Positions 11,833 through 26,575 of a DNA stretch of 64,000 nt are shown here, piece after piece. The stretch is from Doris montereyensis. Its lineage: Eukaryota > Mollusca > Gastropoda > Nudibranchia > Dorididae. How positions within the stretch are numbered: position 1 is the first letter of the stretch; each line of letters starts with the position of its first letter. Below the pieces are notes generated by a model. That model saw only the letters and a program-made list of their open reading frames with translations, ran no database searches and was not told the DNA's origin. The stretch covers positions 133,501 to 197,500 of the forward strand of contig JAXRKP010000105.1 in the NCBI GenBank assembly GCA_037039925.1. The letters are read 5' to 3'. A program made the translations under genes and the position numbers.

Positions 11833-12470
11833 CCTAGTGTGATTAGCGTTGAGAAGGATCTGGAAAGATCTGGATGAGCAATTCCATTAAGGAAAAGACT
11901 AAAGTCAGGATCTTCAATTCAAATGTAAAATCCATCCTCATGTATGGCTTGGAGACTTGGAGGGCCACCAATGCTACACTGCAAAGACTCCAGCCCTTTA
12001 CAAACAGCTGTCTGAGGCCAATTGTGGGCGTATGTTGGCCTGACACTGACACCATCAGCAATGCATTGTGGGCGTACGTTGGCCTGACACTGACACCATC
12101 AGCAATGCATTGTGGGCGTAGGTTGGCCTGACACTGACACCATCAGCAATGCAAACCTTCAAGAGTGGACCAAGCAGCCCCCAGTTGAGAGAGATTTGAA
12201 GAAAAGGAAGTGGAGATGGATTGGCCAGATAATGAGAAGACCAAGACCCAACATAGCCAGACAAAGTTTGACATGGAATCCACAAGGAAAAAGATCTAGA
12301 GGAGACCAAGAATGACCTGGAGGAGAGAGATCGAGAAGGAGATGGCAAGACGGAGGAAAACCTGGGGAGAGTTGCAGATGTTGACGCAGAATAGGGATGA
12401 CTGGCGGCTCTTTGCTGATGGCCTGTGCTCCACAAGGAGCTGAGAGACAAGAAAAAAAAACCTAGTGTGA
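11833..12470 (+). mobile_element. 5'-truncated LINE (family B-like) with 10-bp target-site duplication
   Basis: The plus strand encodes a LINE C-terminus: KVRIFNSNVKSILMYGLETW, then LQRLQPFTNSCLRPIV, DLKKRKWRWIGQIMRRP, LTWNPQGKRSRG and finally ADGLCSTR, followed by an A-rich tail ending at 12460. It is flanked by a direct repeat CCTAGTGTGA at 11833-11842 and 12461-12470, the expected target-site duplication. A 44-bp segment is tandemly triplicated inside (12021-12152). Confidence 0.85.
12021..12152 (+). repeat. 44-bp tandem triplication inside LINE
   Basis: Three head-to-tail copies (12021-12064, 12065-12108, 12109-12152) of a unit starting ATTGTGGGCGTA and ending ATCAGCAATGC. They differ at a single position (TATG/TACG/TAGG). 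44 is not a multiple of 3, so each extra copy shifts the ORF. Confidence 0.95.
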
Positions 12471-12875
12471 AATCCCAATCTCCCCGTTGTCAGTGCATCA
12501 TAACATGTACTGCACTACTTTGATCAGTAACTGCCTGAGATTCTTCAGCGCAGCAAAGAGTAGCATACAGCAATCGAACTGAGACTTTGAGATATGGTGT
12601 TTCATTTGAAAACTACTGCGGGATTTTGGCCGCTACCTTTTTAAAATGAAGGGACGTTACACGTAATCCACTGTGGCCAGATGGTTGCCCATTTACTTGG
12701 AAACATTTGTCTGAGGGAAATAATTTAGTGCACTTGGTTTGGTATTTGAATGTAGTAAAGATTGAAAACATCTTTTTTAGAGAGCAAATCACGTTTCTCT
12801 CAATAGCGGCCGAACAAGATCTAATCTGGCGGTGTGTTCTGCACTTCATTTGATAACAGTTGTCCTCTCTCAGTT

Positions 12876-13172
12876 GGGGGACTCGGTAGTCCAGAGACGA
12901 GGTGTCGGCCTCTCAACCCAAAGGGAAGCGAGCCACGCCAGCATTTGAAAAGTTTTCTCTTTTTTTTCGAGCAAAAAACTACCCTCCTCTGGTCCAGGTA
13001 GATGGATTGACATCAGAGACAATAAAAAGCAGGTCCTATGTGCAAATCACCAACACTCTGTGCATGTTAAGGATTCCTTGGCTGTTTACAGGGGTCTGGG
13101 AAAAATGAAAATCCCACCAAAACACCTGAGATCACTTTAGTTGTGGATGTGGGTAAATCAAATCAAATCAGT
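12876..13172 (+). repeat. tRNA-derived SINE S1, copy A
   Basis: Starts GGGGGACTCGGTAGTCCAGA and continues with CCTCTCAACCCAAAGG (tRNA-like head). It then has a long body with AACACTCTGTGCATGTTAAG and ACAGGGGTCTGGGAAAAA, then AGTTGTGGATGTGGGTAAAT and a short (CAAAT)n tail. Open reading here is repeat-derived. Confidence 0.75.
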
Positions 13173-13334
13173 TTCAGTTGGCATTTGGCAGGCTGGGTAG
13201 GTCCTTAGCATGTGTTTTCTTACATTTCAATCTTTTCCATCCATCGTATCACAATATGCATTGATCTCATAGTGAGAGATAAAAAATAAGCAAAAGAACA
13301 AAAAGAAAGAGCTAGGGGTAGGACCTACCACTAA

Positions 13335-13480
13335 ACCAGCAGGCGGGAGCTACTGGTAGGTCCTATTTCTTTCATTTCTTTCTTTCACTTATCTTTTATC
13401 TTATTGTTTTCTCTTAATTCACCCTGAGATCACCGCAATGGTGGACTGGGTAAATTTCAAAGAAACAAACAAACCTACCA
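13335..13480 (+). repeat. Short dispersed repeat S2, copy 2
   Basis: Reads CTACTGGTAGGTCCT, then a pyrimidine-rich stretch, TTCACCCTGAGATCACCGCA and GGTAAATTTCAAAGAAACAA with an (AAAC)n-like end. Confidence 0.75.
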
Positions 13481-13520
13481 GCAGCACCAACCAACCACCC
13501 TCAGAAAAAGGAGGAAGACT

Positions 13521-13824
13521 TTGATTTGATTTGATTTGATTTCCTTTTCCCCACATCCACAACTAAAGTGATCTCACTGGGTTTTGGTAGAATTTTTTTT
13601 TTCCCAGGACTGCCCTGTAAACAGCGGGGGGATCTTAAACGTTCAGGGTGTTGGCATCTGCACATAGGACCTCCTTTTTATCGATCATCTCCAACAGGAC
13701 TAGGTGTTAGGAGGGGTAGATTTTACTCGAAAAAAATTTGAGAACCTTTTCAACCTGCCGGGTCTTGAACCCACAACCTTTAGGATAAGAGGTCAACACC
13801 TTGCCTCTGGACTACCAAGTCCCC
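13521..13824 (-). repeat. tRNA-derived SINE S1, copy B (inverted relative to copy A)
   Basis: Minus-strand S1: plus-strand start (TTGAT)n then CCACATCCACAACTAAAGTG, ending CCTCTGGACTACCAAGTCCC. With copy A it forms an inverted pair separated by about 350 bp. Confidence 0.78.
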
Positions 13825-16205
13825 TAGGAGGAACACAACGATGAAATGGTGAACAAGAAAAGAATTTAGAAAAACACATTTATGCTGTCATTGTTGTGGC
13901 AGCAGTTTGCGGTATTTGCACCCATTGATACTGCTAATGGGAATACAAAGTACAACAACAGATTTGTACCACCAGTGCCCAAAACGGACATGAGAATGAA
14001 ATAAAGCAAAAGAATCAAACCATCTGAAAACATTTTTTTCCAACACTGTTGTATTGAACATCTATAACTCGGAACCTCAAAACAACATTTAGATGTATAT
14101 ATACTGATGTAAACAATCCTGCATTAACATTAAAAGAAATCTGTTCATAACAGACACGATACCCCCCCCCCCCCCCCCCCCCCCCACTGCCTCCCAAAAA
14201 TAAACCCCACCAAATGTCGTTAAAACATTATGTAACAGCACAAAAAATACCCAATGATAAAATTCAGATTCATAACTTTTTAAAATAAAGAATAAATGAT
14301 TACAGAAAATGCAACTTCTTACGTTCTAATTCTAGGCAACATGTACAAGTAATAAGACTTTTGATCAGACTTTTGTTTGTCTGCTGTCTGGAGGAGGACA
14401 GTGGGTCAAGGGGGGTGGGTTTGTTTGAGGGGGGGGGGGGGACTAAAGGTGAGGAGAGAGACATGACCCAAGACAAGTTTCCTCATAAGGACCAAAATAA
14501 CTTCAGGACCAAATTAACTTCACTGACTGATTGATCAATTTAGTGGTTAATTGATTGGTTTGTTGATCGATTGACTGATAGTGTAGTCTTCATATCAAAC
14601 AAATCCCCTGGCTTGTCTCCATCCCCAGTGTCCTATTTTTATCATTACTTTACTACTTTACTTACAAAGGAACATTGAAAGAAGCGTAAACAATTCCCCT
14701 CCTAATAATAGGCTTTACATTTCCACTGATAATATAGCCATCAAGAGATACATGTAGTTTGTGTATTTATTTTAAGTGGAAAAACAACCCCAAGAAAAAC
14801 AAAAACATGCTCTTATTAGTCTTATCTTTACAACACAGGCTGACTGCCTTAGTCATGAAGACAACGTTACATATTATTGATTAAATATGTACAGCAACAA
14901 TTAACAAGAATAGTTTCATGGATATATCAAAGTGAAAGCAGAAATGATGAAAACATTGTCAATTGTAAATATAAAGGATTAGAATTAAAATTCAGTCCCT
15001 TGCCTTTGAAAATCATTTGAAGAGTTCATGGGGAAAACATTCCTAAAAGAAACACAAATTTTTTTATTTAAAAAAAAAGAAATATAGAGAATGCTGAATT
15101 TAAGTTCCGTACAGTGTGTTGTTACTATTGATAATTGTTGATTACACGGAAGAGTTTGGAATCTTATTCTGTTGTTATATCATTAATTGCTAAAGACCAA
15201 CTAATTACTTATTGAAATTAGATTTACTGTAAAACTTTAAAAATAGATTGTCTGTCAAACAGCCGGATGATGACACCTTATTTTAGACGTGTTTGTGAAC
15301 AAAATCTCTAAAACGAAATATTGGATGTTGATGAAGTTTTCAGGATATGTCGGAAATGATACAAGGATACAAGTAAAAACTGATTCAAAGATGGTTCTAG
15401 TTATTGTTATAAATCCAGATTGTAGATAATGATAGACATTTGTAACAACAGCTAGATCTGGTGCAGTTGATCATAGATGAAAGGAGATCTAGACAAGATC
15501 TAGCACTTCATTAGATTCCTAATTTTAGATTTACACATACATTTTCTAGATTCTAGATCTAAATGTAAATTGCTAGAACTAGAAAAATCTCAGCCTCATA
15601 AAAAGAAGAAAATTAGAGAGAGAAAAGCACAAAAGAGGCACCAGAGACAGTTAAATTTGAATAATTTAAAACTGGTTATTATAAAAGGCAAGTTGAATTG
15701 CTACTATTATTCATCAATATCCCATAAATTATAAATGTTATGTTGCATTATAAATATGGGGCTGATGAGCAGCCTTGGTGGAAGTCTGCTCTCTCTAGTC
15801 TAAGTGCTTTTTATGGGGGTCTAATTATAAATGTGGTAGTATACTAAGAAGACCTTTCTTCCCGTTAACTTGTTTTTTTTTTTTATACTTTACAATTATT
15901 GCTAAACCAAAACTCAAAAAGATAATTTTCAATAATCCAAAGACAAAACACAACCCTGGAAGAAAAGGAAACGGGAAAAAAAACAAGGCAAAAATTCAAG
16001 AAAAAATGTCAGATCACACATTATTTATAATATGGTCACCCACTGATAAAAAACCCAAAAACAGGTAAAGTAAAAAGCAACAATTTGTAAAAAGAAGAAA
16101 ATGTAATAATAACAATAACATGTGTAAAATGTAGCAACCGTTATCATGTAACATGCTCATCACCATCATATATATATACAGTCAAAGCGACGTGAGATGA
16201 TTTAT
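13825..16205. other. AT-rich non-coding DNA
   Basis: No gene recognised. Contains a poly-C run at 14163-14185, a G run near 14430 and several AGATCT-rich palindromic stretches around 15445-15560. A-rich on the plus strand. Confidence 0.5.
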
Positions 16206-16210
16206 TTTGT

Positions 16211-16328
16211 TTCAGTGAAATTTACCCCGTCCACCATTGTGGTGATCTCAGGGTGAATTAAGAGGAAACGGCAAGATGAAAGATTTAGTGAAGAAGTAGA
16301 ACCTACCAGCATCCCCCGCCAACCGCCC
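16211..16328 (-). repeat. Short dispersed repeat S2, copy 3
   Basis: Minus-strand S2: plus-strand TTTCAGTGAAATTTACCCCG, GATCTCAGGGTGAATTAAGA and finally AACCTACCAGCATCC. Confidence 0.75.
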
Positions 16329-17004
16329 ATGCCCTATAATATAATGGCTCGGCCTCCTCTCCTACTCCTATTCACAACACTCATGGCTGTCAGTGTCAGT
16401 GTGGTGACACAAACACTAAACGCTTTAACCACCATGCCAATCTCTGTGAGTCTATGAAGTCACATGCACAATCACACCTCTTCCCACTCCCACCTCACCC
16501 TTTCCCATCCTCACTTTCCATCTCAGCAAAAAAAGAAGAAACCCCTTCATCCCTAACCCCCACCCCCAAAAGAAGAAATAGGTCAAAGGCCAAAAAAAAA
16601 GTTTTTAAATAAGAGGATAGAAAAAACAAAACTTGTAAATTTAAAGTTCAACAACACCCCCTCTCACTCTCATCCCACAAACATACTGTGTCTTCAGACA
16701 GACAGACACAAACGAATCACACACACAAACTCTGACAGACACAAAAAAAAAACTGAGAAAAAAACCCATCCTGATTACGTTATGACCAGAAAACAATGAC
16801 TTATTATAATACGTAGAACAATATGTACATCAATACTTGAAATTTCAATGGTAATGGTAACAACAGATCAACAAATCAAAGAAAATACACCGTGCAAGTA
16901 CAAGAAGATAAGTTCCTTATTTTTCTAACCTGATGGATTTCTGAGATTCCAATGACAAAAATAAAACGTATTCTTGGCTTTTTCTGTTTTGTTTTGTTTT
17001 TTAT

Positions 17005-17075
17005 TTCACTGCACCATATGCAGCGATCTCAAGATGAAAAGTAAAAATGAGATGAAACAGCGAGTTGAAAGACAC
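17005..17075 (-). repeat. Short dispersed repeat S2, partial copy 4
   Basis: The core ACCATATGCAGCGATCTCAA is recognisable on the plus strand; the rest is diverged. Confidence 0.5.
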
Positions 17076-17816
17076 GCCCAATGATTAAACTAACAAAGCA
17101 GATATTTAACGTTGAGATTTTGAAAATCATACAATGCATTTGTCCGTTTTAATTTTAGAGACGAAAAAAACATCTCATGAAGATAGTAGAAGATAAAATA
17201 AAGACCTACTTTTTAATAATATATAAATATTACTAATACTGAGTCATAAATATATAATTACAGTAGTGAAGTAACTGAAGCAAATTACAAACTCGTTAGA
17301 TGTAGTATGTTTGTGAAGGAAAAGTATGAATAAAATTAAAACAGACACACATACATACACAAGAACATGAAGAACAAAAACAGTAAGTTCCGGTTGCAAA
17401 AAAAATAGTAACAAATACAAAAAAACAAAAACATTATAAAGACTTTAGATCATCCTGTACATTTTCCAGTTTTTGAATTCACTAAAATCTTCTTAATTTC
17501 ATTGCAGTCATGTCAGATAGATATCTATAATGTCCGACAGGCTACCTGTCCGCACAACACATCGGACTATGTGTCTGAAAATGTTTATTATAAATTTATT
17601 TGTTTCAAAGCGGTAGGTCACTATAGAAAAACTGATATTATGAACAATTTAACACTTTCTTTCCTGGTTACACCTTAGTTTCCTATAGTAGTCTTTTTTT
17701 CCCCTATTTTCCAATTCAAGTTTTTTATGCATATATACTTGTTATCACCAGTTATTGTGCTGTAAAAATGCCTTTTTTTAAACCAAAATTATACATTTTT
17801 AGTGGGAAACCATAAC

Positions 17817-17894
17817 TTTACTTCAAAAGTAATATAAGAAATATCTTCTTCTTAAATAAGAAGAAGATATTTCTTATATTACTTTTGAAGTAAA
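17817..17894. repeat. Perfect palindrome, 38-bp arms, 2-nt centre
   Basis: Arm 17817-17854 (starts TTTACTTCAAAAGTAATATA) is the exact reverse complement of 17857-17894, with only AA between them. No mismatches. Confidence 0.97.
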
Positions 17895-19980
17895 TTTATG
17901 CCTTTTTAGCTCGCTGGGAAGCATAGGCCATCAACAAACAGTTCTGTCCTATAGATGAGTGTCTTCAGGCCAGAATACTTTGACAATTCTCCTCAGACAT
18001 CTATTTATGAATGATTGTATTTTTGTAGAAATAAAGAAATATCTACATCATTATAAGGCTGAAGATTTCCTCTACCGTAAGCAAAAAGTCATTCCTCATC
18101 ATCAGCATAACTAAAAAAGATGTTACACTTGATTGAAAATAGGTCAAAATCATGCGGCTTGACAGGGCTACAACTACGACCAGATCCACTACCCTGAGAC
18201 AGCAATGTGATAACAAAACAAACAGAGCTACAGTGTGAGGGGCAGGGTTTAAATCCTGATACTGACAGTGTTAAGTATAACATTAAATTCATTTTCTGAT
18301 GATACAAAAAACACTTACAATGATCTCAAAAGTTTGTCACTAATTTCATTTCACAGTGCACAACATCTCTAGTCAGCACTTGATGTGGGTGGGGGGGGGG
18401 GGTTGTTGCTTTCTTGTTTCTAATAATAACATCAAGACTAAGTTTGATATAATTAGATTAATTAAAAGCAAACAGAATGCACAAATGCAATGCTTAAAAA
18501 CAGTGGAAATAAAACTAAACCCAAAAATATTGAATATTACAAGAGCTCAGCAATAAAATTCATGGCTTCAGTCCAAACGGATTTACACATATATCAATAT
18601 ATATACATACAAAATTAAAAATTAAATCTTTTGGTAACAAGATCATTTGTTCAACTGCCAAAAAAGAAAGAAAAAACATGTAAGTATCATATATATATAT
18701 ATATATATATATACAGCAACAATTGTAAACACATGGCAACAATATAAAAAGAGTAATTGTAAACAAATGTCAACAATAACATTAACAATATAAAAAGAAA
18801 AATTGTTAACATGTGAAAATAACAATATAAAAAGAAATTGTTAATAAATGTCAACAATAACAATAGAAAAAAGTGTAACTGTAAACAAATGTCAACATAA
18901 AACTCCTATTTAACCCGAGAATTGGCTTGGAAAGAGAAGCCAAGCAAGCCCTTGGAAAACACTCGTATTCGCAACATAACGGGACAACTGGTCACCCAGC
19001 ATCTGTGTACACATACAATGTGTCTTTTTCCTACCAAGGCAATAGAAGTAGAAACTTGTTTGTAGAACAAATAAACGAAAAAACAGTTCTCAAAGTAGGT
19101 AACGTTTCTTTATGAGAAATTTTGTTTCATTTTCAGTAAATGAAAAGTAGAAACTTTTTGTAAAACTTAGTGAAACCTGAAATTTGATTCTGATAAACTT
19201 TCTGATAATTCCAAATCTAAATTTCAATATTCATCATTAAAATGAACAAAAAAATGTTTTGAGCGAATAGTATTGCAATATTGAATAAATGGCATAAACA
19301 TTAACAGTTTAACAAAAGTAGCATCTTCGATCCAAACACAGCAAATAAGCATATTTAGACTCGTTTTGCGTCGTTTTTGAATGATATGAACAGTGAAATT
19401 TACAATGATCAATAAAATTAAATCAATCTGAAATGTCATCCTTAAATCAGATCAAGAAAATTAAGGTTATATATATATATCAAATCGTAATAATAAGAAG
19501 AACTTTTCACAACACGTAGTGAATACATCATGGTACAGGTAAGAAGAGCCAAACACAAAAAAACAAACCAAACAAAGAAGAAAACAACAATACGTCACTG
19601 CATGTTGCTCTCCGCATCCGTGCATAGAACATTGGACAAATAAAAAACACGGAAAAATGGTTGAGGAAACACTCACCACCGTGGATAGAGCAGTGATAGT
19701 TTTGACTTTTTTTTTTGGTTGAATTTGAATGATATGTTGTATTATGGAGACAACAGGAAAAGTATTCTTAGAGCTTTGAGAAAGATTATGATTTTGTTCT
19801 ACGACAATTGCTCCATATATGCGAATAGCAACCCACAGTGACAAATAACCATCTGTGTGTATGTGTCACAGTGTGTATGTGTGTGTGTGTGTTTGTTTGT
19901 GAGACAATGAGATAGAAAAATCAGACTAGATAATCTACAATAAATTTTAACAGTTCATAAATCATTTGAGTCAATCGAGA
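17895..19980. other. AT-rich non-coding DNA
   Basis: No gene recognised. Frames at 18927-19115 (+) and 19467-19844 (-) show no family motif. Short AT microsatellite at 18690-18713 and degenerate GTTAACAATATAAAAAG repeats at about 18715-18900. Confidence 0.45.
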
Positions 19981-19984
19981 ACAA

Positions 19985-20270
19985 GTGTTAACTCTCTTAC
20001 TGAGCATGAAGTGCTAACTCCCTTACTGAGCATGAAGTGCTAACTCCCTTACAGACAACAAGTGCTAAATCACTAACTGAGAACAAGTGCTAAATCACTT
20101 ACAGACAACAAGTGCTAATTCACTTACAGACAACAAGTGCTAATTCACTTACAGACAACAAGTGCTAACTCACTTACAGACAACAAGTGCCAACTCACTT
20201 ACAGACAAGTGCTAACTCACTAACTGAGAACAAGTGCTAAATTATTCATCAAGAACAAGTGCTAACTCAC
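19985..20270. repeat. Minisatellite, about 25-29 bp unit (ACAAGTGCTAACTCACTTAC)
   Basis: About eleven imperfect copies built on AGTGCTAACTCACTTACAGA or TGAGAACAAGTGCTAA variants. Confidence 0.9.
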
Positions 20271-20471
20271 TTACTGAGCAACAACTAACGGACGTTACTG
20301 CACCCGATTGCATGTTGATATTCAGATACATGTGTTCAAACTTTTGTTTTAAAGAGATGCATTTATGTTTGTTTTTTAAGTCTTCAGAGCTACTGATTAG
20401 ATCTACATACTTTAATTTCAGTTGGCAGTTTATTCCAGTTGTAGCTAAATGTATTTCAATCTTTCATTCAA

Positions 20472-20784
<313 letters not shown>

Positions 20785-22360
20785 AAAAGCAAACATTATA
20801 TCATAAATCTTTAGCAATAATCATAACACAAAAGAAAAGTTGAAACCCATTTAAACAAAATATTCACTAAGTTTTAGTTTTTTAAAGAAAGGGCCAAAGT
20901 CCAACAGAGTTACAAAACCGTAAAGCAATATCATTACACTGTGGCCTACCTGACTGAAATTTCAGACATAAAATTTTTTAAATGCCAAGAAAGAAAAAAA
21001 AAAGCCCTAAATGTGTTTTAAAAAACACAAATTTTCAAGAAAGTACATTTGTACAATATAGTAGTGAAAGTAGAAACAAAAAAGTTTTGTGCATTACCCA
21101 TTATGGATAGATAAATGAATAATAACTATATCACTAAAATAAGAAACTTATAAATTATGTGACTGATTTAAATAATTGCACAATTATACTATTATACTCC
21201 TATAGGCTCCTATTGAAGCTATTACAACTACATATTAAAACCAAATCAGTAAGAACTAAATCACAACTTGAATGAACAGACAAACAAAAAACCAAATCAT
21301 CAGGAATTGAATAACAACTTGAATGAACAAACAAAAATAACCAAATAAATACAAAACACCAAAATGTCTTGAGATCAGATCACACAGCTCATTGAAACAT
21401 TGACTCCTAGAAACAGAAAAGACATTGTATTAACATATGTAAGTTTGGCCATCGAATACAGTGGTGTGTGTGTAAATTAATCTATTGATATATTCCGTAG
21501 TCATCATTCATGCATAGTGATGCCAATTGATCCATTGATTGAAATCGGAAACTGAACAAAACATAAAACTAGATGAACACTGATAAAGATTCCAAAACTG
21601 TATCATTTAAATTCATACCAACATACAATGATTTATGAACATGAACGATTTAATAACAGCTTTTTTAAAAATATCTTTTCTTTCAAAGAAAACCAAGATT
21701 AATTTTGGAAACAGAACATGACCAATCATATTTAAATCAATTTTGGGGTTGTTTTTTTAAGTTGGGAGCAAATATGAAGTACTGAAACTAGTGTAGCCAT
21801 ATATTATATACATGGACACTTGTTGAGGCGATCAGGAAACGCAAGATTGTTAACAACATGCAATAAACATAATGTGAATGGCAAGACCAGAGAGAAACAG
21901 TAGCAAAGCTAGAAGTTGACGTAGTGTTATACTAGCAGTAGAGTAGCAATAGAAAATTCATCAGTAGGCCAACAATGCTATCGCTATAACACCATGAGTA
22001 ACAACAGGAAAATCAACATTTCATGCTTTTTATCTTCTCGTCCTTCCTCCATTTGTCAAGTCTCAGAGAGAAAAAAACAGATTCTGAACATTTCAATTTC
22101 AACAATAAAAACCCTTTCTTCATAAAATGTATGGACATAGAATAAAATGTATTTCCAACATTGCAAACCAAGAGGCTTTATCGAGATGTACATATTTATA
22201 TAACAATAGAAGCATTATAATAAGCCCTCTTCTTACTAAAGTAACAATGTCTGGTTATAAGAAACCAGAAAGAATACTGGATGAAATTCCACAGAGTGCA
22301 ACATAATATCAGTACTGTATCACCACCCTACTATTATTCGACTACCGATTAGTCCTAGAG
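20785..22360. other. AT-rich non-coding DNA
   Basis: No coding, RNA or mobile feature recognised; A-rich on the plus strand. Confidence 0.45.
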
Positions 22361-22364
22361 ATGT

Positions 22365-22757
22365 AATAGTGCTAGAGATGTAACAGTGCTAGAGATGTAA
22401 TAGTGCTAGAGATGTTTTACCACAAATGGTTCACCACCACCCTACTATATCCGACTACCAAATAGTGCTAGAGATGTTTTACCACAAATGGTTTATCCTC
22501 TTCGTTCATAATAGTGCTAGAGATGTTTTACCACAAATAGTTTATCCTCTTCGTTCATAATAGTGCTAGAGATGTTTTACCACAAATAGTTTATCCTCTT
22601 GTTCATAATAGTGCTAGAGATGTTTTACCACAAATGGTTTATCCTCTTCGTTCATAATAGTGCTAGAGATGTTTTACCACAAATGGTTTATCCTCTTCAT
22701 TCATAATAGTGCTAGAGATGTTTTACCACAAATGGTTTATCCTCTTCATTCATAAGG
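22365..22757. repeat. Minisatellite, about 48-bp unit (TAGTGCTAGAGATGTTTTAC)
   Basis: About seven copies of a unit containing GTGCTAGAGATG, TTTTACCACAAATGG and TTTATCCTCTTCGTTCAT; shorter pre-units (GTGCTAGAGATGTAA) open the array at 22365. Confidence 0.92.
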
Positions 22758-22759
22758 AG

Positions 22760-24330
22760 CTTAAGATGATAACAAAAATCATATTTTTACCATTGTTCTC
22801 ACAAAAGTTGATTTTGGCACCCCCCCCCCCCCCCCAATGCAAGATTGCAGAATTATTTACCTCCATATTATATATAGCAAGTTTCACTTTTTTAGGTGTT
22901 AAAGTTTCTGCGTATTCAGGTTTTTCAAACAAACTTTCATCGAGGTCTATGATTTTACGTACACACAGTCACGCAGTATCATTGTTAATGTTATATCGGC
23001 ATCAGAAGGAGAAGTCAAGACACTAATTTGCCATGAGATTAAAGATGATAAAATAATTAGATACAAAAGTAATGTATGTATAATACGAGTTTAGTAGAAC
23101 CGGGACAAAGGTGTGGGCATAATATAAAACGGTGCGCCAAATCACTTTAGTTAGAAATAGAATAAATAGAATGAGGCACATTTTCATTTGCACTGTGGTT
23201 TCAGTGCAACAACTGACAAAGCAAACATAAAAAGGGATTGTGCCTACTTTATATTCATAATTTTACAGAGTTTGTTATAATAACTATAGACAAAATATAT
23301 ATATATATATCATCAGTTGTATAACATAAGTGCCTAGGTCAAATTTAGACATTTTGAGAAAAGCAAGAAAAACTTCTTAAAACTTCCCTTTCTCAGATAT
23401 CTTGATGACAAATTATTAAGTTTTAATTTGAGCTTTCTGGTTGGTTGATTTCTTATATGTTTTTAGGCTGAAAGTGAAAGGAAAACACCTAGAGATACCT
23501 TTATGTGGTATTATCTCCAAAACGTTTTAGTCTGACTTGAGCATTAATGTTATACAACTGACAACATATTGCATACATTATATCAAATTATAATTATTAT
23601 AAATTGTAATGTAAAGCAGTGACAAGACATTGACAAGTCTGTCTGAAAACGACATAAAAACTCTTTCATGAAAAGAATCCATGTCATCAGTCTGTTTGAA
23701 TACTTGACATACAAACTCTTCCATGTCATCAGTCTGTCTGAAAGCTTAACATAAAAACGCTTGACATCACAAATTATTTCAACTGATGGTAACATTTCAA
23801 CAAAGGATTGAAAAGAAAAGCTTCTCTCACAAATGTAATAAACTAAAGTATTCAAATGACATGTAGAAACAGCTGAGACTTTGAAACTTTAACGTTTTGG
23901 TTTCAGCACACAAATTACATGTACTGAAAATTTAAAATAAAATAAAAACAAAGCATGCACACATACATCCTGTACGAATTATTGTATTTATCATGAAGAT
24001 ATATGTGAATGTATCCTATAAAATTTTCCATAAGTTCCTAACAGTGAAGTAAGTGTGATAGCACAACAAAAATTAACACTGAAAACAAAAAAATATGAAT
24101 AACAGGATAGTGCTCTATGATTTTGAGAAAGTAACGAAATACTGTCTCTTTCTTTTTTTCCAATCTTCCTAAAAAAACAGTTCATTAAAAATATTAAAGC
24201 ATTACTGTAATTTGGAAAGCACTATGAAACTATAATTTAGTCATTATAATGTATATATAATAATACTATTAATACATGTATATTCATACACTTTACATGA
24301 AGTGTTAAATGATAGGAGTCAACTTTTTAT
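22760..24330. other. AT-rich non-coding DNA
   Basis: No gene recognised. C17 run near 22820. A degenerate repeat of CATCAGTCTGTTTGAA-type units lies at 23625-23760. Confidence 0.45.
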
Positions 24331-24331
24331 G

Positions 24332-24411
24332 TCAGAACTGGGAATCGAACTGAGGTCTCCTGAGACAACTGAGTGGTAGTCAGACGGTCTACCATCTGAG
24401 CTACAGATGTT
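24332..24411 (-). repeat. tRNA-like SINE head with long variable arm
   Basis: Minus strand reads GTAGCTCAGATGGTAGAC (A box), an arm CTGA-CTACCAC-TCAG, a variable-arm stem GTCTC...GAGAC, and AGTTCGATTCCC (B box, plus-strand 24340-24350). The long variable arm is a type II (Leu/Ser) feature. Weak acceptor-stem pairing and the dispersed relative at 4911-4975 argue for a SINE rather than an active tRNA gene. A partial A-box duplicate follows at 24412-24440. Confidence 0.6.
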
Positions 24412-24482
24412 TGTCTACCTTCTGAGCTACAAATGTTTCTACAACTACAAACATAATAATACATACACACACAAACACACAC

Positions 24483-26220
<1,738 letters not shown>

Positions 26221-26575
26221 TAGAAGGAAGACCGAAACCATTACATTCTTGGTATACATGAAAGTCGGGGCATAGAAAGAAGGAAACCATTACATTCTTG
26301 GTGCGTGTGAAAGTCGGGACATAGAAAGAAGGAAACCATTACATTCTTAGTATGGGTGAAAGTCGGGACATAGAAAGAAGGAAACCATTACATTCTTGGT
26401 GCGGGTGAAACTCGGAGCATAGAAAGAAGGAAACCATTACACTCTTGGTATGGGTGAAAGTCGGGGCATAGAAAGAACAAAACCATTACATTCTTGGTAT
26501 GGGTGAAAGTGGGGCATAGAAAAAAGGAAACCATTACACTCTTGGTATGGGTGAAAGTCGGGGCATAATCGGGTC
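26221..26575. repeat. 47-bp minisatellite overlapping the MSL2 stop codon
   Basis: About seven copies of a unit with AGGAAACCATTACATTCTTG then GTATGGGTGAAAGTCGGG. The unit nearest the gene encodes MPRLSPIPRV and the stop on the minus strand; the others are copies of it that lie in the 3' flank. Confidence 0.92.

Noticed and set aside
17817..17894. microRNA precursor
   Set aside because: Perfect pairing with a 2-nt loop is unlike Drosha/Dicer substrates.
19467..19844. 125-codon minus frame with Cys-rich hydrophobic stretch
   Set aside because: No recognisable signal, domain or splice context; lies in AT-rich non-coding DNA.
24332..24411. Functional tRNA gene on the minus strand
   Set aside because: A and B boxes are good but acceptor pairing is poor, a partial A-box duplicate follows, and similar heads occur in dispersed SINE-like repeats.
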